From Pyxicephalus adspersus (taxonomy: Eukaryota > Chordata > Amphibia > Anura > Pyxicephalidae), in assembly GCF_032062135.1 (NCBI RefSeq), contig NC_092859.1, forward strand, positions 157,735,593 through 157,799,592: a DNA stretch of 64,000 nucleotides. The letters are read 5' to 3'. Position 1 is the stretch's first letter; each line of letters starts with the position of its first letter. A program made the translations under genes and the position numbers. The notes under the pieces were generated by a model. It was not told the DNA's origin. It saw only the letters and a list, made by a program, of their open reading frames with translations, and searched no databases. Positions 13,166-25,874 of the stretch are shown here, in pieces.

Positions 13166-14635
13166 ATATTTTTTTTATTGGTGCTTTCATGTCTTCTTTT
13201 TACAAAAACCAATAAATTCCCTTTTATTATAAAAGGAGGGCCTGGTGGTTTTTGGGATGTAACACCAAAAAACATCAGTGTGGACAAGCGCTAACCACTG
13301 CATATGTCAAAGAAGAAAAATATTAAATATTTTGCGCAAATGTATGTCCTTATCACAAAGAAAACCTTGTACACCTGTTACATGGCTGCTTCACAAATGT
13401 ACAAAGTCATACAAGAGGGGTCTGCTCACCGCAGAAGAGACTTCTCGAAGTGTGGCGTCTATGTGTTTAGCAAAACCTATGTCAGCTTCATCAGGACAAC
13501 TAGGGAACCTACATATAACACAGTTAGAAAAAAAATACAATAAATATATATTAATAATACACAATACCATACATGTAAATGGTATCTTTGTGCACACAAG
13601 ACATAACAAAACATGTTCCAAACGCTCAATGCGTTTTGCAGTCAACAGTCAGATTGCAGTCAAGAATCTATTTCATCATTTACCAAGATGTAACACGGAT
13701 ACCAAAATACAAGTTAATAACATGTCCTCCTCACTTATACCCCTACTGGGAAGCATAAATGTTGGTCTGTTAAATATGTACAAAAAAATTAACAATTTCC
13801 ACGTTGTACTAACTTTTTTTACATGGTCAAGTCGAGGAATAGATATGAGAATTGTGGATATTACAAATGAGAATAACATACAAACAGTATAGTTGGTGGT
13901 GAGGAGAGGATTGGAACTAATCACAAACCAGGACTATAAAAATGTATAATAAAAATACATTTACATAATATATATGAGTCCTTGAGATATGTCCACAAAT
14001 AAATCAGTTAAACTTTCCACATGTTGGTAAAGTGATTTACTTTGATTGATCTGTGATTCACTGGTAAAGCAACCTTCTGATCCTGGCAATTGATGTTCTT
14101 TCACTTCTCCAGTCTATAAAAATTGTACCGCACACTGACATCAGTTATAAATGGAATACACAAGCTACAGCCAAACACATCTCCATATGGATTCATGCAA
14201 ATACCCAGGCAATGAGCATCCCTAGACAATCCTCTTGTCATTCCCGGTGACAGTAAAATAGGAAAATGAGATGGTAATCATGTGTGACAATGACAGAGAG
14301 TAGTTTAGATAAGCAGCTATTGTGTCCCCAGGAAACACCTAAAGTGTAAGCCCCATGAGCGTTTTTGTCTGCAAGAAATGTCTGTGTTGCCCACCGGAAC
14401 CATTCACAATCTTTCATGATTCCAGTGTAATTTTAAGAATCCAAATGTTTGTTGTGGACCCTAGACATGGTTCTTCTCTCAGACGTTATAATACATGTGA
14501 TAGGTAACTATTTACACATAAGCATGAGGATTAGGTGAAGCAGACAGGCAGACACTGTACTAGTTCTCTGTAGTAAATGTATGTTTGGTGCCGGTACTCA
14601 GGTAGGGAAGGGAGAAGGAAGACAAAAAGCACCAT
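13166..14635. other. No gene seen; probable unclassified repeat at 13,370-13,690
   Basis: Contains ATGCGTTTTGCA at 13,629, a word that recurs in other repeats of this window. The 204-codon plus-strand frame here has no domain. Confidence 0.4.
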
Positions 14636-14639
14636 ATCC

Positions 14640-14925
14640 TTAAAGGTAATGTTACGGCTCACTCCTAACTTCTGCTCATTTAAAAGAGCACTCAAAACCC
14701 ACCATTTAAACTTCAAACTACCCCTCTTCTTAAACCCTCACTACTTTCTACTACTCCATATCCCCTCTCCTATTTTGTGATTTTTTTTCCCCACCTCTTG
14801 GATTGTAGGGGTCCTCCTGTGTCACTGTCATTTGTAACCCCTATTTAATGTACAGTGCTGTGTAATATGTTGGCGCTATATAAATCTTCTTAATATTATT
14901 AATTATTATTATTAATAATAAAAGT
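14640..14925 (+). mobile_element. L2-like LINE 3' end
   Basis: Encodes LTPNFCSFKRALKTHHLNFK (RT-ORF tail) followed by TGTAATATGTTGGCGCTATATAAAT and an ATT-rich end, in the plus orientation. Confidence 0.65.
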
Positions 14926-15044
14926 TAAAAAAATTTACCCCTGGGGCTTCTTTTTTTGGCTTCACAAATCAGATATTTTTCCAAATTAATTAAAGGGAAA
15001 CCATTGTCGCACATTGAAAAAATTCACAATCAGATAGGTTGTTA

Positions 15045-15310
15045 TTGCAGAAAGAGACAAGCGATGTTGCTTTTAAAGTAACCTTTCTTACCTCCCTGAT
15101 TGCTGCCTAGCTGTCAAAGTTTACTGAGCTGCGCAAGCAACTCCGGCAACCGCCGACAGCCTTTGAGCATGCCAAGAATTAATGAACTCCTTTGCACTTA
15201 TGCAAGACCTACTGTATGTTATCCTGGCCGAACCAATCAAGATAGCTGAAGTCCATCTCCAGGAAAAAAAGAAAAAGGTGGCATTACCTTCCGCATTTAG
15301 TTCCTCTAAC
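15045..15310 (+). repeat. MITE-like dispersed repeat copy
   Basis: Shares the TGAGCTGCGCAAGC and GATAGCTGAAGTCCA type words with the 22,490-22,730 family. Confidence 0.4.
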
Positions 15311-15836
15311 TACTTTCAGCAGGTAAGAATGCAGTTTTGTAACCAATGACTGACAAAAAAAACTCCCCAAAAAAGTAAAGAAAACAAATGAAAGCAATTA
15401 AAGAAACATTTTATAGGTGAGTTGCAGGCATTCCGGCTGCATTGTGCTTGACTTAATTACTTTGTAAAGCATGGTCGGTTCACCTGGGATGCATTTGCAT
15501 TGACCTAAATTGGAATGTTTTTTTTGCAGTTTATAGGCATTTTGGAAGCAATTGTAAAGAAACAAGTGATGTGTTTTCACTTTCTATACTCCTTTATTTC
15601 CTGTGCAAGACAACTGCAACTCTGGAGTATTGTTCCTATAGTGGTTTCAGGTGTCTAGGAAAGGCGTGTCAACAGATTTGAACATGCACGTCTTTTGGCT
15701 CTCTAAGCTGTTGGCACTGGGCACCCACACTGCAAACTGTCTGTCTGTGTGAACAATCCGATAATATCCTGATGCAGAATGAATCTAATATTCACATTAG
15801 AATATTGATGTTTGCAAAACAAGTTGTGTTCCATTT
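15311..15836. other. No gene seen
   Basis: No recognised feature. Confidence 0.5.
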
Positions 15837-16180
15837 CAGTGTTCTCCCCAGTATTTAATTTAAGCTAGGTGGGTAGAAGCTGTAGGTGGGTGATCAAAAA
15901 AGGGGACAGGACAACACGTGCCAAACTTTGTTGTTGCCAAAGGAATCTAGTAAGCCCTACAATTCTGTCAGTTTTCCATCACCCTTCCTATACTTTGTTA
16001 CAATTGTCTAAAGTCCACCTTCATAGTATGTCCCATTTTTCCACCATCTTTGTATTGTACCCAAACTGTCCAGTACCCCTGTATTGTGATCCAGCTTTTC
16101 AGTAACCACCTAAAAACAATTAGGAGTTATTGAGAAGTGCCAGGTGGTGCGCCCAGCTAAAAGGACTGGGGAGAACACTG
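15837..16180. mobile_element. Complete MITE with CAGTGTTCTCCCC inverted ends
   Basis: Left end CAGTGTTCTCCCCAGT, right end ACTGGGGAGAACACTG: perfect 16-bp terminal inverted repeats, flanked by CATTT on both sides (possible 5-bp target duplication). Internal words GCGCCCAGCTAAAAGG recur at 12,370, 18,583 and 31,170. Confidence 0.85.
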
Positions 16181-16747
16181 CATTTGAACAGGACCGCAGG
16201 GGTGGGACCTGGATGGCAAATATATTCCTTCCTGCTTTAGGTCATGATCCTTCTGGAAACAAGTTCCAGTTGAGTTGTGAGCTTTGTTTGGTGACCAACA
16301 GCAGGCCAGGTTTTTAGGACAGCCAGACAAGTATGTCTGGGGTATTCAGGAGCAGGTTGTGTCCAGAAGTGGGTCTGAAAGCAGCAGCACTGGGCAGCTC
16401 CATGCTGTTTGGGCACTGATACTGTAACCCCTTGCTTTCTGTGAGTACCAGGTGCCCTCCCGGTGTAGCCGCTACACCAGCAGGACTAGGAAGTCCCTGA
16501 GCTATGGGACCTATTGATAATTATGCTGTTTTATTTTGCCTTCTGATGAATTGAAGTTGTTTTAATTTACGTCTGTACCAAATAAATGGGCCTAATTGAA
16601 GTTATACAGTGTCCTGCATTGTTCCAATCCCCTTATCTTCAAACATTGCTCAGGTTAAAATGGAACCAACTCCACTTTTCAGTCAGGTCAGAGTTCAGGC
16701 AGGTCAGGAGTCACAGTCAATCAATATGTCCAAGATCATCTGTAAAA
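16181..16747. other. No gene seen
   Basis: No recognised feature. Confidence 0.5.
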
Positions 16748-17090
16748 GGGCAGCACGGTGGTTCAGTGGTTAGCACTCCGGCCTTTGCAGCACTGGGTCC
16801 TAGGTTCAAATATCGGCCAGGACACTATCGGCATTGAGTTTGTAGGTTCTCACTGTGTTTGTGTGAGTTTCCTCCGGTACCCTGGTCTCGTCCCACATCC
16901 TAAAAACATTCAGTTAGGTTAATTGGCTTCCTCCAAAAATTGACCTTAGACTGTGATAATGACATATGACTATGGTAGGGACATTAGATTGTGAGTTCCT
17001 TTGAGGAACAGCTAGTGACATGACTATGGACTTTGTGCAGCGCTGTGTAATATGTTGGCGATATATAAATACTGTATAATAATTATAATA
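16748..17090 (+). mobile_element. tRNA-derived SINE, near full length
   Basis: The head GGCAGCACGGTGGTTCAGTGG...TTAGCACTC (A-box-like) and GGTTCAAAT (B-box-like) are tRNA-like. The body runs through CAGTTAGGTTAATTGGCTTC to a tail CAGCGCTGTGTAATATGTTGG...ATATATAAAT nearly identical to the L2-like LINE tail at 14,850. Confidence 0.8.
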
Positions 17091-18004
17091 ATTTAAGAGG
17101 ATGATGGTGGTGCCCTGAGATGGAATGGAGTTAGGCGAGTCACATGGGTTTGGTTCCGCTTTAAATGCTTGCTCAACAAATATACCATAGACGGCTATAC
17201 TGGGACACTTTTGGCTAATCAGGAGCTACACCCTGTGCATATCATGACATAGGAATGTTCTCCAAGGACTTCAACTGTTGCAAGAATGGACAAGACAAAA
17301 AGTACATAAATTGCAATAACAAACTGTATACAAAGACAGAAGAAAGAAAATGTGATGCGCTGTCATTATCACCATTTTCTCATCATTTTCTACTTTATAT
17401 AACAAAAAAATCATAATACATTTGGAAAGTCATTTTGTCAGGCTAAAAATGTTTCTGAGTGGATGTCTCATTTGCACACTCATTGTTCTCGCATTGCTTA
17501 TAAAAATGCAAGCACCAAACATTATTTATTCCATTTTTTATGAATCCTCTTTATTAATTACTAAAAGGCTTTAGTGACACTTTAAAAAGGGCATTATACC
17601 TACTCTTCCATTTACAGCAGTGCATGCTGGAGGATTTACATGCTTTAGTACTGACACAAGGCTTTTGTTACACACGATCAGACAATAAAGCAATGTCTTC
17701 ATCTTCAACAGATGAAATAACACCGTTATGTAATATCAGCTAACCCTTACTTAAATGCATCCTATTCCCACATCCTGTGGTTTGACGTTAGTTCATCACT
17801 GACAGGTTTACATAGAAGAGGACTGCAGAGAATGAAGGTTTAATTTACCATGCTAAAGTAGGAGGAAAAGATGAAGGGATCGAAGTTTCAGTAACAAAGG
17901 ATGCCCTCAGAATATAATTATGGAAGCTGCCATTGCTAAGCCACAGGTCAGAGGTCAGCTGAAATCTGACAGCTGCTGGCTGTCAATTGTCAGACTTCAC
18001 ATGA
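17091..18004. other. No gene seen
   Basis: No recognised feature. Confidence 0.5.
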
Positions 18005-18232
18005 TGGGCCTCGTTTATTAAACCTCTTCATCGCTGGAGAGGATACACTTTCATCGGTGAAGCTGAGTGATCCAGCAAACCTGGAATTGATTTCTTCAAA
18101 GTCATTTGCTATTTGTTAGCAAGTGTTTTCAGTCCTGCACCAGATACTATGCAGAATTTCTGGATCACCCAGCTTCACTGATGAAAGTAAATCTTCTCCA
18201 GCCATGGAGAGCTTTAATAAATCAAGTCCATT
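18005..18232 (+). mobile_element. Palindromic MITE
   Basis: TTTATTAAACCTCTTCATCG...GAGAGCTTTAATAAA with inverted halves containing GATCCAGCAAACCTGGAA and TTCTGGATCACCCAGC. Confidence 0.8.
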
Positions 18233-18249
18233 GTGTCTGATTTGCTATT

Positions 18250-18460
18250 AGTTGGCAAATTATTAATATTATTATTATATTATTATTATATATATATATA
18301 TATATTTAGCGCTATCATATTCCGCAGCGATGTACAAAGTCCATAGTCTTGTCTCCCTCAAAGGAGCTCACAATCTAATGCCCCTACCATAGTCATGTCA
18401 TTAATACAGTCTAAGGTCAATTTTTGGGGAAAGCCAATTAACCTAACTACATGTTTTTGG
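18250..18460 (-). mobile_element. SINE tail, minus orientation, with AT microsatellite
   Basis: After a (TA)n run at 18,287-18,304, the sequence is the reverse of the SINE body (TTTAGCGCTATCATATTCCG...CCAATTAACCTAACT). The tRNA-like head is absent. Confidence 0.7.
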
Positions 18461-18582
18461 AAAAATGTTTTCAAATGTATTCAGTCTGGCACCAAGTCAG
18501 GGAAAAAACAGGAAGAATTTCTAAAAGTTTAGTGAAACTGCAGTTACTGAATTTTATTTATTACCTTGGTTCTTCCCTGATC

Positions 18583-18932
18583 AGTGTTCTCCCAGACTCT
18601 TTTAGCCGGGTGCACCACACAGCACCTTTCGTTAACCACCTGGCCGTGTTATAAAAAAAGTTGGGTCAAAATAGAGATGCACTGGACAGGTGGGGCACAA
18701 TACAAAAACAATGGAAAATGGGACATTCTAAGGGGAAAGGCATTAATAAAGCTGGAACAAAGTATAGGAGTGGTAGAAAGCTGACAGAATTGTAGGAGTT
18801 ACTGGATACCTATGGCAGCAACAACTGGGAACACTAAACTTGCCATGTTTTGCCACATCCACGTTTTTACCTGCCACCTACAACTTCTTCCCATCGAGCT
18901 TAAAAAAAACCTGGGGAGAACACTTTTGATTG
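18583..18932. mobile_element. CAGTGTTCTCCCC-type MITE, diverged
   Basis: Left AGTGTTCTCCCAGACTCTTTTAGC, right CTGGGGAGAACACTT; internal GCACCACACAGCACC. Confidence 0.7.
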
Positions 18933-18934
18933 TC

Positions 18935-21865
18935 TATCTTCTCCAGTCTGGAAAAACCTTAGTAAATCATGACCAGTGTCTACGATCAGAAAAGTGTGTA
19001 ATAGGTAAGGCTCAGGCAGACCCTGCGGCGCCAGGGGGTATATGAGATAAATTATGTATACATGTATACGTAAACCATCAGGTGCCCAACATGCAGTCCT
19101 CCTATGCAGCCCTTGAGACCCCTGCAATAAACATTGTGTGTTTTGCTGCCCATTTACATTAGTAAATGAAAACTATTCCTTTTATTGGCTTTTAGTAGGT
19201 AAATTGTTCGGGTAATTTCTTTCACACCATCTTTATATACTGGTAGAGTAAATCTTAAATTTCAATAGGTTTCCTATGTAGGAATTAGCTTTTAGTGTAA
19301 TCAATTTGTTACAGAATGTCTGGCATTATGCTCCATTATGTAGAGTTTTTTTGTGTAAATAATTTTTTGTGCATATTACAAAGTTTCTTGCCTTGGGATT
19401 CAGGCAGTAATAGCATTTCTAGTTGCATGTGACTGCTAAGCTAGCAGTTTGTGTCAGCCTTCCATGTGAGCTTCTTTGGTTGGTAGTTGTGCTGCTTATT
19501 TATTAGAGCGGATAGGCAACCTGATGGCTAACTAAAAAAGTACACATGGCAGACAAATGATGCAGCTTTCTTATTCAGAGGAAGTACCTTAGTGTTGTCA
19601 GCCAGCAACAAGAGGTGCTGTAAGGTACAGGATCTCCAGGTCCAGGTACACATTCACAAAAATCAATTTGCTGAAATCTGCCAAACAAAATGAACAACAT
19701 ATATTATCTTCCTACCCCTGTAAATGCCATCTCACATTATTTTAAATTTACCTTCCCAACAGAAATGTATTTTTTTGGCACAGTGACATCATCCTTAAGT
19801 AACCTCACCCAGAGCTTGGAAAAAGGATCCAAATTAACCCCTTAATCACTGCTTACCAGTGTAGCGTGTTCCATTGGAAACCATTCTTGTGCTAATTAGC
19901 AAGGAGTTATTATTGGTGACTGCACTAAAAGCTCTCCTCCTCGGTGCACACAGGGAAACAGCTGTACAGTGACAAGATTCCAAGCAAAATAGCATTGTCA
20001 CCTCGGAAAGTAGGCTCAACTGCTGTCAGTATCACCAGGTATTCATTTATATGTATAAAACACCAAATTTTAGATAGGAACTTTTATTCATTAGCAATAA
20101 AGCTCTAAAATATATGTTCACCTACCTAAAAAAATTCCTTTAGTCCTCCTTGTTACCATTTGGGTTTCCCCCATTTTTAGGGTATCAAGCAATCCCCCAC
20201 AGCTCCTGGCAGCTGGCACCTTGCTGGCCACTTCTTAGGAACCAGCATCTGCACATTTGAAAGTTGTTGCCGGTAGATCGTACCACTTTTTACACCCCAA
20301 TTCATTCTGTATGGCACTCATCTGGGAGAATGAAGCCCCACAGCCCCAGTGTGAACATACCCATAAAGGTCTGTACTTACCCCCTCTGATGGCTATAATA
20401 CCAAGATCATGTCTGATATATAAAAATATCAATTTCTTTTGTTCATTTTTGTTTGCATGATTTTAATAGGTTTACATTCTATAATTCAGTTATAAAAGAT
20501 GTGCCTAGGATAAAGACAACCCTTCTATTTAAATTACTGTGGTATACACCCCCCACAAACATAAATACATTACATTGGCACCAGGACTGGATGGGGCTTT
20601 CTTTGACATATACATAAATACCACAATTATATATAGTTAAAATTCATAATTTATTAAATATCGCATCAAAAAACAAGTGTTCATCATAACAAATTTGTGT
20701 ACAAATTGTACGGATTTTGTTTAAAAACACATTACCGGTGGCTACTGACACAGCAAAATAACCACAAATATTTAACAGTCAAACAATAACATTCTGGTGA
20801 TTCGTTTCACAAAATCTCTCAGACGAACCATAAGTTTCAAACAACTAGAATACATATATTTCTTCTAAATGACTATCGCCAAAAAGAGTAAGACATTTTT
20901 ATATGATTCATGTGTGAACAAATGTTTTTTTTTTTAAATATTAAAATATTGTCACCTTTCACAACCAAAGACAATTTACCCCTAAGGGTGTCTTTTTGGA
21001 AACATTTATGGGTTCCCTTTTAAATAAGCTTGGGCAGCTTGGAATGATGTTGGTATGGTACAGATTTGTTCTATCAGGGGTGAAGAGCTCCGAAAAACTT
21101 TAAGAAAATATCCTATTAATTCCCAAAAGCATCAATGCCTAATAGGCAAAGCTGGAGGCACGTGCACAAAAAGCAGCCACAATGCAGAAACAGGAGAGCC
21201 CAGTCCAATTGCCAAGCAGTTTGTATATGTATATATATGTGTGTTATGTATATGTCATAGAAAGCCCCATTCAGTCCTGTAATGTAATGCATTTATATTT
21301 TATAATTACCAATACTCGTATTGGATATTGCCCTCAACCCCCTGTTGTTCTCCCACCTTGGTTGATAATTTTCTTTACAGATTTATTTTATCTATGTATA
21401 TAAAATGTCTTTTTTTCTGATCTGCTTATTTCAATCTAGATCCATTATCCTATCTGTGGGGGTTACCTAATGGTAAGATAGGTATAAAGATTTTGCTTTG
21501 CTAAAGTCTGCCATTCTCCAGAAATATAAGTAATGTTTTCCTGTGTTCTCTGTCTGTATTGTAATTGTGAAGCCATAATTAGTCGGAGAGATAAACAGTC
21601 GGAGTGGAGATGCTGGAATACGGTGTTCTTGGTGTAATGCTAAGCTGCCATTATGTTGTAAGAATGAGAAATTGACACTTGTATAATTTCTCGAGCAGAA
21701 TGTAAAGAACGCTTGGTAACATAAATCTCAGACCCCCCCATGCATTTTATTCTTTACTATTTTCTATGTTTACATTTAGCCAGCAGGACAGGATGTCCCG
21801 CTTCCTTCTAGTGTGCAATCTCTGTGGCATGTCTGTTTAATTTCACACGCCCTCTCCCCCCAGGC
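18935..21865. other. No gene seen
   Basis: Begins with a short palindromic-MITE end (to about 18,972). The remainder shows no supported exon or transposon. Confidence 0.45.
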
Positions 21866-21869
21866 GGTG

Positions 21870-22470
21870 TACTGGGCCCTCTCTCCCAAGCCTCTGCAGG
21901 GACATTGAGCTCAGAGCCGGGGCAGAGGGCAGCGAGAATGCTACATGCGTATCTACATACCATCGACTGTATGAGTGTACTCAACGTGGCTTGTGGCATG
22001 TACAGAGAGGGTAATGTCATGTTTAATTTATTACTATTTTTATCATATTAATATATTCTATTTACAAAACATCAACATATTACATAGAACTGTACAAAAA
22101 TGGGGCTACAGGTGACAACTCTGCATAACAAGTACAAATAATGACAGAGGAGAATATGAGGAACTTGCTCAACAAAGCTTACAATCCAAGACTGCCTTGA
22201 CGTGAAAATAACATTCAGGTCTTTGGAAACCCCTGCTATAATACTATATCCAGAGCTCACACTATTTTAGCATGGTGGTCAGTGGGAAGAATTCATCTTA
22301 CATTGCTGGCTATTAGGAAGAATGTCACCCAAGAAGATCATTGGCGTCAGTGGTTTACTTGGGGGGCACAAATTGCTCCTTGCTCATGGAACCCCCAACA
22401 ACTTCTAAGGGACCCTGGAGTCCTATCATTTCATTCATCATTTTTAATAAGGGTTACACACCAAGGGCAT
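21870..22470 (+). repeat. Composite repeat copy 2
   Basis: Same order of blocks and same orientation as 5,825-6,480, including the shared AGAGCCGGGGCAGAG word. Confidence 0.6.
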
Positions 22471-22484
22471 GGATTTTCAATGTC

Positions 22485-22730
22485 CCTTCTGCAATAGGTG
22501 TTCTTACCTGCTGGATCATTGTCCCATCTGTCAAAATTCGCTAAGCTGCCCCCATCAGGCTCAGTATTGATTAGCCAACACATCCCAGCTTCCCCTGCAG
22601 GATCTGAGCCTAAATAAATTCCTGCGCAGGAGTTACGTTATCCCTGCCCGGCCAGCTGAGATGGACGAATTTTGGAAAGTGGAAGAGAAGATGGCAGCTC
22701 CCTCAACAGAACAAGGAGAGGTAAATGCCC
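22485..22730 (+). repeat. MITE-like dispersed repeat copy
   Basis: CTGCAATAGGTGTTC...AAGATGGCAGCTCCCTCAAC; same family as 4,690 and 56,645. Confidence 0.45.
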
Positions 22731-22737
22731 CCCAGCT

Positions 22738-22880
22738 TAAAGTTTGCAAGCTCTTTGGGGCAGAGTCCTCCTGTGTCACTGTCTGTAACAGTCTGTCATT
22801 TGCTACCCCTATTTAATGTACAGTGCTGCGTAATATGTTGGCGCTATATAAATCCTGTTTATTAATATTAATAATAAAAT
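22738..22880 (+). mobile_element. L2-like LINE tail
   Basis: CTGTGTCACTGTCTGTAAC...TGCGTAATATGTTGGCGCTA...TAAATCCTG followed by ATT-rich sequence. Confidence 0.6.
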
Positions 22881-23555
22881 GTCCACTGCATGTAATAGTG
22901 CTTTATTGCAGCATATGGTAATGCATTGATGTTAACAGTCGTGAAATTTGATAACATGCAGGAACAGAAGCTTGTAGCAGTCCTACCCTGCAAAATTTTC
23001 TTACAGGCCATCTCCGAACAAAAGTCAGTAAGGCCACCGAGATCCCAGCTATAAATATTTAGCACAAGCAAGAGATTACTGTACATTGACATGACAAATT
23101 GACATACAAAGCCATAAACCAAGCAATTTTAAAGTGGGTTGAGGACAAAATACCATGAAAATTCTAGCAGCGGATTAGTTCAACAGACCCCTGTAAAGCA
23201 GTAGCTTTTGTCATTGATCATTATTTTGTTTTGTTTTGAAAGTTAATTTTGGGAGAGTGTCATTGCAATTGCTTTCGTAGGTCTGGATACATTCCCAATG
23301 GATTTGGTCAGTGGAGTTTTTAGATATAGAGTTTGCTAAATTTCTGGTAAATTAGGTTAAGTTACATCTGTCATTCCCAACTAGGGTTCCTCCAGAGGTT
23401 GTTCGGGTTCCATATGGTTCCATGTGGTAAGCGACCTCCTATCTGATGGTGCCTACATAGTTCTGGTTACATGGCACTTGGCAGAACCAGTGCTGAAACA
23501 CCAATGAACTTTATAGTTGTCTCTGTTGGTGCCATTCTTCCCATTGACCCTGTAT
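22881..23555. other. No gene seen
   Basis: No recognised feature. Confidence 0.5.
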
Positions 23556-23559
23556 TTAA

Positions 23560-23755
23560 AATCCAAAATATCTCTATCATCCAGCCTGATTGATTCAGCA
23601 AACCTGGAATGGATCTGGTCCAGGATTGAAAACATTTGCCAACCAATAGCAAATGATTTTAAAAAATCCATCCCAGATTGGCTGGATCACCCAGGTACTT
23701 CTATGATAGTGTATCTTCTCCAGTCTTGGAGAATTTTAAAAAATCAGGCCCATTA
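23560..23755 (+). mobile_element. Palindromic MITE
   Basis: Inverted halves with CAGCAAACCTGGAATGGATC and its partner GGCTGGATCACCCAGG, ending in TTTTAAAAAATCAGGCCCA. Confidence 0.75.
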
Positions 23756-24884
23756 TGTGCTGTCTGTAGAGTGGCATACTTTCAAGTAACAGAATTGTAC
23801 ATCACATGCAGAGTTCTTCTATAGTTTGCAGTCAGCAGTAATATCTCCCTTGATGTGATTGTGGCGGTATTGTACCAGTTTGGTAGGATTGTCGGACTAT
23901 GGTGCTGTTCGTAAGAAATCCACAATCTATCTTGGAAGGTAAAACTCTGCTGGCTGATTCCTGTAGCACCATCAAACCAGTAATATGTATGTCTGCTGTG
24001 TACACAGTGAACAGAAGTCCTGTTTTGGAAATGAATCCACAACACCAATGTTGGGTGCATGGAGAGGGTCTAACTGTCATGTAACCAATAATCCTAAAAG
24101 TGAAAGACCGGCACTCCATGATCTTGAACCTGAATGGTTCTGGACTGAGCCAAATTCACGGATTGATAAAGTTGTGTTGTACTACATGCTGAAATGAGTT
24201 TAAATACAAAGAAAGAGGTGGCCAGATTATGCATGTCCACTTTACCCCATACCCAGACTTTCTTTTTATATATTCTTGAGATCTTCCAACTCTTCTGACC
24301 CTCGTGCTTTTTAAAGTAATATTCTGTTTACTGGCTGTATATTTAGAGACACGTTGTTTGCCCGTGTTTATATCTCCATCTGCTGAGCTGTGCTCTGTGT
24401 CATCCTGCGTAATGTAATTACAGCTGCATGCCCACAGGGGCTCAGGGCTTCTCCAGAGTTTGAAAGAGGACAACCTGGGACTACAGGCAGCTTTGGGGGC
24501 CAATTCATTAATACCAAATCCAATCCGCTGTGTGGAAAGCGTTTGATTACCCTCATCCAGCCGCTCATCTACACAGAACAAATTCAATTTGGTTTGAACT
24601 GTTACCGGTTAAATTGTATTAATGAATATTCCAAGTAACACATGCAGTAAGAAAATTCAGGATTCGCCCCATAGTGCACTAGATGATGCAACCAAAACAT
24701 TGCAGAAAATACACAGAAGAAACACAATATACTATACATAGCATTTCATGAAGACGATAATTACAATATTCATATGTGCAATATTTAGGAAAGAGGTAGA
24801 AGGTATTATTGATGAAGTCACCCATACGCCAGTTGATAGATGGACAGCTAAGTAAATAACCCCAGATAACAATTGACAACTGTC
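23756..24884. other. No gene seen
   Basis: Frames of 70-143 codons occur on both strands but share no domain and no splice context. Confidence 0.4.
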
Positions 24885-24953
24885 ACACTTACCTCTTTCT
24901 CCCTAAAGTGCAGGCGCCTCTCAGGAAGGCGTACCGTGCATCCTCCTGCCCAC

Positions 24954-25068
24954 CCTGGTGTTCCCAAGAACCGTAACCTGGTGGTAACTAGCAGCGCAAC
25001 ATCCTCACCACTAGAGGCTCTGGAGAAGACTTGGTTCCCACTTAGAACCTGTGCCTTGGCCCTCCTCC
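24954..25068 (+). repeat. Dispersed repeat shared with 54,086-54,200
   Basis: Both contain ACCACTAGAGGCTCTGGAGA followed by AGAC(T/C)TGGTT(C/A)C and CCTTGGCCCT. Confidence 0.6.
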
Positions 25069-25343
25069 TCCTAAGCCTTTAGTAAATGGTTGCATCATGG
25101 TACTCTTGGCATATTTTGCAAAGCACCAAAGGTAAATCTGCTGTCCTTCAGAGCAATTCTAACCAATTTTCAACACTTCCAATGTGTTCCCATTCTAGTC
25201 TTTGGAAGCTGTTTTGCAGCTGTTAACCCCCAGATGTTGCATCCCTAAACTCCGCACAAAGCATACAATATAGGCAGGCGTCTATTCGGTTCAGTTGCAG
25301 ATGGAAAGTGATGAATGGCTGCAATTTGTAACCTAAATTTAGC

Positions 25344-25874
25344 TTAAAGCGGATCTGTTGAATAAATTTTAACAAAACACACTTACCTTTACTTCCGCAG
25401 TTCCCCCATTTCCTCCATACCTTGCCTAGATTCAGTCCTATGCTGTCCTGGAATCCTTCTTTGAGTGCTGCCATCTTTTTCCATCTGACTTCTTCTGCCT
25501 ACGTCACTCGATCGCACATGGTGTGAAATTGGGCAACGTATCTCCCTGGAAATGAAAAAAAAAAGAGTGCTGATCTCACTGTGCATGCGGGACATCACCA
25601 CATTTCATTGCAGAGAAAAGCTTCTTCTGCACATGCCCAAGATCGGGCATACACAAAAAGAACAGCCGGAGGCCTCCAGGAATACATGGCATAAGAATCC
25701 CAGGAGGCCCTGCGCTCTAATTTAGTCTTTACCGCCGCCGGAAAACAAGGAGCTTCCCCTTTTTTGTTAAAAAAAATGAGTTTGGAAAACAAAAGATATG
25801 TTTTTTTACTTTCAATAAAAGGGTTATCTGCTCTTTTATAAAATATAAAAATTTTGGTGACAGGTCCGCTTTAA
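25344..25874. mobile_element. Complete TTAA-flanked MITE
   Basis: Left TTAAAGCGGATCTGT, right ACAGGTCCGCTTTAA. TTAA at both ends suggests a piggyBac-type target site. Internal imperfect palindrome with GCCCGATCTTGGGC-type words and AAGATGGCAGC. Confidence 0.75.

Noticed and set aside
13278..13892. 204-codon plus-strand frame
   Set aside because: AT-rich, no domain, no splice or promoter context, and it overlaps a probable dispersed repeat.
24156..24638. Frames of 82-143 codons on both strands
   Set aside because: No recognisable domain, no splice context, and overlapping frames on opposite strands of equal quality.
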